Part shown: positions 1 through 4,950 of the stretch, one piece after another
Layout: each line of letters begins with the position of its first letter
How positions within the stretch are numbered: the first letter of the stretch is position 1
Origin: Candidatus Atribacteria bacterium 1244-E10-H5-B2
Lineage (GTDB): Bacteria; Atribacterota; JS1; SB-45; 34-128
Direction of reading: 5' to 3'
DNA length: 5,973 bases
Assembly: GCA_003575245.1 (NCBI GenBank)
Contig: NMQN01000393.1
Location: forward strand, 1-5,973
The notes under the pieces: generated by a model
The model's database searches: none
Seen by the model: only the letters and a program-made list of their open reading frames with translations
Told to the model about the DNA's origin: nothing
Position numbers and translations under genes: made by a program

Positions 1-3
1 TAG

Positions 4-126
4 GAAATTAATGTCAAGTATTATGTTTTTCGATTCAAGGGGAAAACAGACACACAAGAGGCGATACGAAAGACGGTGAACGTAAACGGGATCAGAATTC
101 ACAACTTCATAAAATACTCGAAATGA
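4..126 (+). other. Short open frame at the left edge, possible C-terminal gene remnant (unrecognised)
   Basis: After a TAG at bases 1-3, frame 1 stays open for 40 codons and ends with TGA at 124-126. It has no in-frame ATG; the only alternative start visible is a GTG at 76-78. The peptide is basic and looks protein-like near its end (it finishes IRIHNFIKYSK). It could therefore be the tail of a gene whose body lies left of the window, with the TAG being either a true boundary or a disabling stop. Frame 2 is also open from the edge to a TGA at 77-79 and is an equally possible tail. I do not recognise either peptide. Repeats immediately downstream make a transposase remnant conceivable, but nothing in the sequence proves it. 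Confidence 0.2.
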
Positions 127-733
127 CAGATAACCCTTTTTTATCAGCCTCTGAACCCCTTTGTTTTAAAGGCTTTCAGAACCCCTTCAGGAATGCCCCA
201 AAAACGCACGGAGAGTGCCTTTAAACGCACGCAAAAATTTAAAAAATCGGCAATTTACTACCCTGATTTTGAGGTATTTTTGCTCTTCCAAAATCACCAA
301 ACCCTTATAAATAGCCATTTACAGTTTTTGAACATCCGAAAATTCAATCAAAAAAGGGCGATTTTCGAGGGGTAAAGTATAGGTCAACCCAAAACGCGCC
401 TACGAACGTTTACAGCGTTTTTCGCTTAAAACCTTTATGATATAAGGCTTTTAGAAGTGCGTTAAAAGAGGCTTTTGCTTACTTTATAGAATAATAGGAC
501 TTGCGGAAAAGCGCTAATGTAGGTAATAAATTACACCTTAACTACACATTTCTGCAAGTACACTACTTGATATTACGTATAAAATGATATATTTTACTAA
601 TAAATAGTATTAATTTGCAAGAAAGATGTAAATTTGATTTACGCTTTAATTTAAAATTTTCTCTCAAAAAAGAAGAATTTTTAAAAATTATGTCGAATTA
701 TTATATATAAAACACGCGATGTTACTATTTCAG
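127..733. other. Gene-free, repeat-rich AT-rich stretch
   Basis: No convincing gene is seen in this 600-base stretch on either strand. It holds a pair of direct repeats GAACCCCTT (153-161 and 179-187) and a pair AAACGCACG (202-210 and 223-231). It also has a 9-base inverted repeat TTTAAAGGC / GCCTTTAAA (165-173 and 217-225), a small imperfect hairpin around CCTTTAT-GAT-ATAAGG (about 432-447), and a larger inverted repeat listed separately (499-559). From about 560 to 720 the sequence becomes very AT-rich, with a 14-base palindrome AATTTTTAAAAATT at 676-689. A 60-codon open frame at 193-375 is judged non-coding because the only SD-like bases (AGGA) directly touch its ATG. The region resembles the non-coding end of a degraded mobile element, which is inference. 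Confidence 0.5.
499..559. repeat. 61-base imperfect inverted repeat (possible miniature element or transposon-end remnant)
   Basis: ACTTGCGGAAA (499-509) pairs with TTTCTGCAAGT (549-559) over 11 positions, ten Watson-Crick and one G-T. Inside it TGTAG (518-522) can pair with CTACA (542-546), so the unit folds as a two-stage stem with an AT-rich loop. The terminal inverted repeats around a very short interior suit a miniature inverted-repeat element or fused ends of an insertion sequence. There is no adjacent T-run, so it does not look like a Rho-independent terminator. No target-site duplication was clear by eye. Confidence 0.45.
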
Positions 734-750
734 ACAGGCGAGACGCCTGT
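734..750. repeat. Perfect 7-bp hairpin followed by CTAC
   Basis: ACAGGCG (734-740), loop AGA and CGCCTGT (744-750) form a perfect GC-rich stem, followed by TCTAC (751-755). The trailing CTAC is shared with the hairpins ending at 2887 and 3758, so this is probably a member or relative of the same interspersed repeat class. It lies about 70 bases past the stop codon of the minus-strand ABC-F gene. It could stall polymerase or protect the transcript end, but read on that strand it is not followed by a run of T. Confidence 0.6.
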
Positions 751-767
751 TCTACGGGGATAAACTG

Positions 768-783
768 GTTTGATAAATCAAAC
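768..783. repeat. Perfect 6-bp hairpin with TAAA loop
   Basis: GTTTGA (768-773), loop TAAA (774-777) and TCAAAC (778-783) form a perfect stem. The core A-TAAA-T is the same as in the hairpin at 2868-2887. It sits 17 bases after the hairpin at 734-750, so the two probably form one composite element comparable with the double hairpin at 2833-2891, though more diverged at its outer ends. It lies 38 bases beyond the ABC-F stop codon. Confidence 0.45.
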
Positions 784-821
784 AGGAAATTTGTTAAAGG
801 GCTGGTACTTAAAAGATATTG

Positions 822-2771
822 TTAGATTTCCTTAATTTTTAAGATTAGGTCTTTGTGGGTTTTGGTTAGGGTGGTAAGTTTATGGTTATACTTTTTTAAG
901 TCAATCATCAAGGTTTGTACTTTTTTAGAATCCTTCAGTATCACCGGGTCACATAGCTGACTTTCTGCGAGGATTTTATTTTTTTCTAAGATCTTTATCT
1001 TCTCTTTAACTGATTTTAGTTTATCCAGAATATCTTTATTTTGTCGGTAGATACGATTTCGTTCTTCTGCTTCTTTCTGTTTTCTCAGTTTATCTAAGAT
1101 TTTTACTTTTAACTTCGATTTCACCGCTCTTTTGGTATATAAGTTACCATCATTAATTTCTGCCAGTAATTGAGCTCGTTTTTCTATAAAGTAGGAATAG
1201 TTTCCGGGATAGTCATAAATCCGACCATCCCGAATTTCAATTACCCGGGTAATTAGATTATCTAAAAAGAAGCGGTCATGAGATACAATTAATATGGTCC
1301 CCGAATATTTTAATAAAGCTCGCTGAAATAATTCTTTGGTTAATATATCCAGGTGATTGGTCGGTTCATCGAGTATCAGAAAATTAGATTCCTGCATCAG
1401 AATCTTTGCCAGAGCCAGGCGGGATTTTTCTCCTCCGGAGAGAACACTAATCGGTTTATAAATAGCATCACCGGAGAAGAGAAAGGCTCCCAACAAATTT
1501 CTCCTTTCTCCGGTAGTCATAGAACTTGATTCGTCAGATATTTCCTCCCAGACAGAATTATTATAGTTGAGATTTTCAGAGCTTTCCTGAGAGAAGAAAG
1601 CTAGATTTACTTTATGTCCCAGGTGTACTGTGCCGGCAGTCGGACTTTCTCTTTTGCTGATTAATCGGGAAAGGGTAGATTTACCTGCTCCATTTATCCC
1701 TACCAGGGCAATCTTTTCACTACGGTGTAAGGTAAAATTTAGGTCGCTGAATACAGAAATTTCCTCATATTTTTTATTCAAGTTTTCTATACTCACTACT
1801 TTATCCCCGCTGCGGGGACATTTGGGAAAATAGATGGCTGCTTTTTTGGGTGCTTTATCAATTTTTACTATTTGCATTTTTTCCAGCATCTTTATTCTGC
1901 TTTGCACCTGTGCCGCCTTAGTGTTCTTATAACGGAATCTCTCGATAAAAGCCTCAGTTTTTGCTATTTTATCTTGCTGGTTTTTAGCTTGTTTTTGCAA
2001 AAGCTCCTGTCGTTTTACTTTTTCTTTTAGATAGTAGGAAAAGTTTCCCTGGTAGATGGTCAATTTCTGATGAGATAATTCTGCAATTTGGGTCATAAGT
2101 TTGTCCATAAAGTATCGGTCATGAGAGATGACTATTATGGTTCCGGTAAAATTTAGAAGCCAGCCTTCCAGCCACTCCAAGCTTTCTGTATCCAGATGGT
2201 TGGTAGGTTCATCGAGTAAAACTATATCCGGTGAAGAAAGCAATATGGAAGCCAGGATTATCCGCATCTTCCATCCTCCGGAGAATTCAGTACATTGCCT
2301 GGCAAAATCTTTTTCTCGGAAGCCTAAACCTTTTAGAACTTTATGAGCCTGGGTAGAAAAAGTATAACCTCCTCGATGCTCAAAGAGGTTGGTTATTTTT
2401 TCATATTTTTTAAGAGCTGCCTGATATTTGTTTGATAGAGCAGAAAGCGAAGTCAGACGTTCTTCGCAAGCTTTAAGGGAATCTTCTAATTTAGCAATGC
2501 CTGATTTTTCCTTCAGGTAAGAGATAAGGTCGATGTTACTTTTAAGTTCGATTAAATCCTGCGGCAGATAGCCAATCCGTCGATTTCGTGGTAAAGTAAT
2601 ATTACCTTTATCCGGCTGAACAAACCCTACGATAGTGCGAAATAGGGTAGTTTTTCCTGTACCGTTATTACCCACCAGACCGATATGGCTGCCCCTGGGG
2701 ATTCTCCAGTTTAAATTATCAAAGAGAACTTTCTCCTGGAAGCCGATGCTGATATTTTCAAGGGAAATCAT
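822..2771 (-). CDS. ABC-F family ATP-binding cassette protein (YdiF/YheS-like, ribosome-associated)
   Basis: This is a complete 649-residue protein with two ABC ATPase domains and no membrane segments. Domain 1 has Walker A GNNGTGKTT (34-42), Q-loop Gln71, signature FSGGWKMR (163-170), Walker B ending DEPTNHLD (187-194, catalytic Glu188) and switch His217. A charged linker of about 70 residues (roughly 245-315) corresponds to the P-site tRNA-interaction motif region of ABC-F proteins. Domain 2 has Walker A GINGAGKST (358-366), Q-loop Gln395, signature LSGGEKSR (444-451), Walker B DEPTNHLD (468-475, Glu469) and His498. Residues about 525-649 form a lysine- and glutamate-rich C-terminal coiled coil. 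Tandem cassettes with DEPTNHLD define the ABC-F family, which binds the ribosomal E site and helps stalled or initiating ribosomes. Length and C-terminal extension match YdiF/YheS-type members. Nothing specifically marks it as an antibiotic-resistance type, though that cannot be excluded. The ATG is supported by a well-placed AGGAG. The gene appears monocistronic. Confidence 0.96.
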   Translation of the reverse strand: MISLENISIGFQEKVLFDNLNWRIPRGSHIGLVGNNGTGKTTLFRTIVGFVQPDKGNITLPRNRRIGYLPQDLIELKSNIDLISYLKEKSGIAKLEDSLKACEERLTSLSALSNKYQAALKKYEKITNLFEHRGGYTFSTQAHKVLKGLGFREKDFARQCTEFSGGWKMRIILASILLSSPDIVLLDEPTNHLDTESLEWLEGWLLNFTGTIIVISHDRYFMDKLMTQIAELSHQKLTIYQGNFSYYLKEKVKRQELLQKQAKNQQDKIAKTEAFIERFRYKNTKAAQVQSRIKMLEKMQIVKIDKAPKKAAIYFPKCPRSGDKVVSIENLNKKYEEISVFSDLNFTLHRSEKIALVGINGAGKSTLSRLISKRESPTAGTVHLGHKVNLAFFSQESSENLNYNNSVWEEISDESSSMTTGERRNLLGAFLFSGDAIYKPISVLSGGEKSRLALAKILMQESNFLILDEPTNHLDILTKELFQRALLKYSGTILIVSHDRFFLDNLITRVIEIRDGRIYDYPGNYSYFIEKRAQLLAEINDGNLYTKRAVKSKLKVKILDKLRKQKEAEERNRIYRQNKDILDKLKSVKEKIKILEKNKILAESQLCDPVILKDSKKVQTLMIDLKKYNHKLTTLTKTHKDLILKIKEI

Positions 2772-2780
2772 AAGTATTTT

Positions 2781-2785
2781 CTCCT
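2781..2785 (-). promoter_or_regulatory. Ribosome binding site of the ABC-F gene
   Basis: On the minus strand AGGAG (complement of CTCCT at 2781-2785) lies 9 bases before the ATG at 2771-2769. This is a near-consensus Shine-Dalgarno sequence that fixes the start codon. Confidence 0.85.
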
Positions 2786-2795
2786 GTTAATCTTG

Positions 2796-2823
2796 ATAAT
2801 AATTGTAGTTGTATAAGAATTAA
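2796..2823 (-). promoter_or_regulatory. Weak sigma-70-type promoter candidate for the ABC-F gene
   Basis: Read on the minus strand, TTAATT (2823-2818) and TATTAT (2801-2796) are separated by 16 bases. The -10 matches five of six consensus positions, while the -35 is poor. It sits just upstream of the Shine-Dalgarno sequence, where a promoter is expected, but in such AT-rich DNA a chance match is likely. Confidence 0.25.
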
Positions 2824-2832
2824 CTTTTTTTA

Positions 2833-2891
2833 GTAGGGGTTCGATTCATCGAACCCGCAATGAACACGGGTCGGATAAATCCGACCCCTAC
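2833..2891. repeat. 59-base double-hairpin element with 8-base terminal inverted repeats
   Basis: The element begins GTAGGGGT (2833-2840) and ends ACCCCTAC (2884-2891), which are perfect reverse complements. Within it are two perfect 8-bp hairpins. The left has GGGTTCGA (2837-2844), loop TTCA and TCGAACCC (2849-2856). The right has GGGTCGGA (2868-2875), loop TAAA and TCCGACCC (2880-2887). An 11-base spacer separates them. The two share one architecture but have different variable stem bases, each correctly compensated. Paired hairpins flanked by GTAG and CTAC resemble interspersed palindromic elements of the REP type seen in many bacterial genomes; that resemblance is from general knowledge. 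The element lies about 50 bases upstream of the ABC-F Shine-Dalgarno sequence. Confidence 0.8.
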
Positions 2892-3147
2892 ATTAAAAGC
2901 AATAGTTTATACAAAAAAGTTTTAAGTTTTGAATTATGGTTTTTCGCTTTTCATTTTAACCTTTTAGTTGCATAACGAAAACTGTCAACTGAAAACCCGT
3001 ATTTAATACTAACGACTAATTTAATTAGTAAATCAGTAAATTTATTATACACGAAATTTTAAATATTTACCGCGGAATTGAAATTATTATTTTTAAATAA
3101 TATAGTAATATATAATGAAAAACAAATATTTATTTTCATTTAAAATC
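2892..3147. other. AT-rich gene-free sequence
   Basis: No gene is seen here. The stretch includes a perfect 15-base dyad ACTAATT-T-AATTAGT (3015-3029), an AT-only hairpin TATTATTT / AAATAATA (3085-3102), and a low-complexity segment with repeated GAAAAC and AACTG words (about 2977-2998). Either dyad could be a protein-binding site, but no adjacent functional gene start argues for one. Confidence 0.45.
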
Positions 3148-3174
3148 GTGTCAAAAGAACCGTCCCCTTGACAC
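3148..3174. repeat. 27-base palindromic interspersed repeat (REP-like)
   Basis: GTGTCAA (3148-3154) and TTGACAC (3168-3174) are perfect inverted repeats around a 13-base interior, AAGAACCGTCCCC. I recall closely similar sequences (GGGGACGGTTCTT flanked by GTGTCAA/TTGACAC) scattered through many bacterial genomes, often associated with REP-associated tyrosine transposases. That is memory, not a search result. The repeat ends one base before the point where homology to the flavoprotein pseudogene begins, so it probably marks the breakpoint that removed the gene's 5' part. Confidence 0.65.
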
Positions 3175-3175
3175 T

Positions 3176-3580
3176 GACATCCAGCGAGATTTTCAGGAGT
3201 TCAAGGGGAGGATGTTTAAGAATTCACTGAAAGGATTATTGCCTTTGTCGATGATACCGGTAATTATCAAACTTTCCGGCATAGAACCTGAGAAAAAGGT
3301 AGATTATATAAGCCGGGAAGAAAGAAATAAATTGGTTCACTTGTAAAAAGAATTAGAATTGACACCCACAGGTTTATTGGGATTTAAATGGTCGGTAGTG
3401 ACCAGCGGAGGAGTTGCCCTTAAAGAAGTGAATCCGAATACTATGGGTTCTAAGAAGGTGGAAAACCTTTATTTTACCGGGGAGATTTTAGATCTTGATG
3501 GCCCATCAGGGGGATATAATCTTCAGGAATGTTGGAGTACCGGGTATCTGGCCGGCGAAAGCGCAGCAAAAAGACATTAA
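3176..3580 (+). pseudogene. Decayed C-terminal fragment of an HI0933/BaiN/YhiN-family FAD-dependent oxidoreductase
   Basis: Reading one frame from 3176 gives 134 codons, with one internal stop, ending at TAA 3578-3580. The first part includes KNSLKGLLPLSMIPVIIKLSGI and then EERNKLVHL. After a TAA at 3344-3346 the same frame continues KELELTPTGLLGF, then VTSGGVALKEVNP, YFTGEILDLDGPSGGYNLQ and STGYLAGESAA. This order is the C-terminal third of HI0933-like flavoproteins, where the GE-DLDG-GGYNLQ-STG block contributes to FAD binding. Intact members are about 400 residues, so roughly the first 270, including the N-terminal dinucleotide-binding fold, are missing. The internal TAA sits where relatives carry a second Leu (LL), consistent with a TTA-to-TAA change. 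No good start or Shine-Dalgarno sequence precedes the fragment, and it begins directly after a palindromic repeat. The remaining 222 bases after the stop could open at a TTG (3359) but would not form a working enzyme. The substrate of the ancestral protein is unknown. Confidence 0.88.
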
Positions 3581-3587
3581 ATTTTTG

Positions 3588-3596
3588 TGCTATAAT
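3588..3596 (+). promoter_or_regulatory. Extended -10 promoter candidate upstream of the nuclease operon
   Basis: TGCTATAAT is a perfect extended -10 element (TG-N-TATAAT), beginning 8 bases after the pseudogene's final stop. No recognisable -35 lies 17 bases upstream, which extended -10 promoters can tolerate. If used, transcription would start near 3603 and give a leader of about 220 bases before the metallophosphoesterase ATG. That leader would carry the hairpin at 3739-3758. A TATAAA at 3800-3805 is nearer the gene but would put the start almost on the ribosome binding site. Confidence 0.45.
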
Positions 3597-3738
3597 TAAA
3601 TAAATTATTCTCAAAAATCAAAAGAGATAAGATAGAATTACAAAATTAATTTGATTGTATAGTAATTTCCTTTTTTTTGTAAGCCCTACTTAGTAGATAC
3701 TCACTTATCAGGGTAAACAAAAGACAATAAAATGAGAA

Positions 3739-3762
3739 GGGCACAATTCATTGTGCCCCTAC
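3739..3762. repeat. Perfect 8-bp hairpin with CTAC tail, single copy of the GGG-N4-A family
   Basis: GGGCACAA (3739-3746), loop TTCA (3747-3750) and TTGTGCCC (3751-3758) form a perfect stem followed by CTAC (3759-3762). Size, GGG/CCC ends, central A-TTCA-T and the CTAC tail match the hairpins at 2837-2856 and 2868-2887, while the four variable stem bases are different. It is a half-length version because no GTAG-side partner hairpin precedes it. It lies 60 bases upstream of the metallophosphoesterase ATG and would be in its leader RNA. Confidence 0.75.
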
Positions 3763-3811
3763 AAGGTGTTAATTCTCAATAGTTAAGTAACTTATTTTGT
3801 ATAAATTTCAT

Positions 3812-3817
3812 AAGAGG
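3812..3817 (+). promoter_or_regulatory. Ribosome binding site of the metallophosphoesterase gene
   Basis: AAGAGG ends 5 bases before the ATG at 3823. It is a moderate Shine-Dalgarno match at slightly short spacing. Because the protein's first residues (MEIKIFHTADLHLG) run straight into the family's first metal-binding motif, this start is secure. Confidence 0.65.
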
Positions 3818-3822
3818 TTAAA

Positions 3823-4950
3823 ATGGAAATAAAAATATTTCACACTGCAGACCTGCATCTAGGAATGCGTTTTGCAGGATACCCGGATGTTCAGGATGAA
3901 CTTATCAATGCGAGGCATGAAACACTTGAAAATATGGTTGGAATAGCCAACCAGGAAAGCTGTACTCTTTTTGTTATGGCCGGTGATTTGTTTGACCGGA
4001 CAACGCTTAATGTCAAAGATATTTCCATGGCTGCTAGGACACTTAACGAGTTTGAGGGTGAACTGGTCATTATATTACCTGGTAATCATGATTATTACAC
4101 TCATGACAGCAAGTTGTGGAATGAATTCTCCAAACATGCGGGTGACCGTATTTTAATCCTAAAAAATCCTGATATATATAACCTTGATAAATATCATTTA
4201 AAAATTAATATTTATGCTGCGCCATGTAGTGCTAAACATTCGAATGAGAATATGATTAAGTGGGTCAATTCTAGGGAGAGCATTGAAAATGATTCAATAA
4301 AAATTGGTTTAGCACATGGAAGCCTTGAAGGAGTTTCTCCTGATTTTAATAAAACATATTATCCTATGACTCTGAAGGAATTGGAATCTTCCGGTCTTGA
4401 CCTGTGGCTGCTTGGTCATACTCATCTGCCATGGCCTGAAAATCCAGATAAAAACTCCAGAATTCTCATTCCCGGGACTCCTGAGCCTGATGGGTTTGAT
4501 TGCAAACACGAAGGCAGTGCCTTTATTATTGACATGGAATCTTCTTCAAACATGAAAGTTCAGAAAGTGAGTACAGGAAAATACCGTTTTTTTATTGACC
4601 AGGTTGTGTTGAATGACGATAAGGCTATTGCTTCAATGAAGCGGAAATATACTGGTGATGAATATAGTGATATGGTGTTACGCCTCATTTTAAAGGGGAG
4701 ATTAAGAAAGGAAGAGCTTGAAATGGTCGAAGAATCCATTGAGTTAATAAATAATGGTGTGCTGCTTCTTCAAATAGTTAAAGATGAACTGCATGAATCA
4801 ATTACACCTGAACTAATTAACAGTGAATTTACGGAAAATTCATTTCCGCACCAGCTTCTTTTATCTTTGCTTGAAGAGAAGAAAGAGATATCCTTTAAGT
4901 CATTACAAAGAGCCTATGACATAATAAGGGAAATACGCAATGAAAATTAA
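3823..4950 (+). CDS. Mre11/SbcD/YhaO-like metallophosphoesterase (DNA repair exonuclease subunit)
   Basis: This is a complete 375-residue protein of the calcineurin-like metallophosphoesterase superfamily. All metal-binding motifs are present: D10-L-H12, G54-D55-LF-D58, G87-N88-H89-D90, H165 (in AHG) and G198-H-T-H201. It therefore should bind two metal ions, usually Mn2+ in this family, and cleave phosphodiester bonds. The start directly before HTADLHLG and the DNA-repair-type motifs place it with SbcD, Mre11 and YhaO, cytoplasmic nucleases that process DNA ends and hairpins with a Rad50-like ATPase. After the catalytic domain (about 1-240), residues 250-375 form a charged helical region that probably holds the capping and partner-binding segments. 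The next gene is the expected partner and overlaps this one by 11 bases, implying co-transcription and possibly translational coupling. Length is close to E. coli SbcD (about 400). Whether the closer relative is SbcD or YhaO is not settled by eye. Confidence 0.93.
   Translation: MEIKIFHTADLHLGMRFAGYPDVQDELINARHETLENMVGIANQESCTLFVMAGDLFDRTTLNVKDISMAARTLNEFEGELVIILPGNHDYYTHDSKLWNEFSKHAGDRILILKNPDIYNLDKYHLKINIYAAPCSAKHSNENMIKWVNSRESIENDSIKIGLAHGSLEGVSPDFNKTYYPMTLKELESSGLDLWLLGHTHLPWPENPDKNSRILIPGTPEPDGFDCKHEGSAFIIDMESSSNMKVQKVSTGKYRFFIDQVVLNDDKAIASMKRKYTGDEYSDMVLRLILKGRLRKEELEMVEESIELINNGVLLLQIVKDELHESITPELINSEFTENSFPHQLLLSLLEEKKEISFKSLQRAYDIIREIRNEN
4926..4931 (+). promoter_or_regulatory. Ribosome binding site inside the upstream gene, for the Rad50/SbcC-like gene
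   Basis: AAGGGA ends 8 bases before the ATG at 4940 and lies within the last codons of the metallophosphoesterase gene. It decides the start of the downstream gene and supports the 11-base overlap, ATGAAAATTAA, in which the first gene's TAA is also read in the second frame. Confidence 0.7.

Noticed and set aside
193..375. 60-codon open frame starting MPQKRTESAF
   Set aside because: The only SD-like bases (AGGA) directly abut the ATG, I recognise no family, and the KRT repetition comes from the direct repeat AAACGCACG. It is more likely a chance frame in repeat-derived DNA.
734..783. Rho-independent terminator for the ABC-F gene
   Set aside because: The hairpins are good, but on the minus strand neither is followed by a T-run, and they belong to a repeat class also found away from gene ends.
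822..2771. Antibiotic-resistance ABC-F determinant
   Set aside because: Full-length tandem cassettes are clear, but the linker and C-terminal coiled coil resemble housekeeping YdiF/YheS-type proteins. No feature specific to a resistance subfamily could be identified.
2833..2887. CRISPR array or riboswitch
   Set aside because: There are only two units, with palindromic variable stems and no regular repeat-spacer spacing. No known riboswitch core is recognisable.
3344..3346. TAA read as an amino acid (recoding or alternative genetic code)
   Set aside because: The flavoprotein remnant and both complete genes end at TAA where their family lengths predict, and the fragment also lacks its N-terminal two thirds, so simple decay explains it.
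3359..3580. Independent small gene starting at TTG
   Set aside because: Its whole length matches the C-terminal block of HI0933-like flavoproteins and homology continues upstream across the TAA. It is part of the pseudogene, with no Shine-Dalgarno sequence before the TTG.
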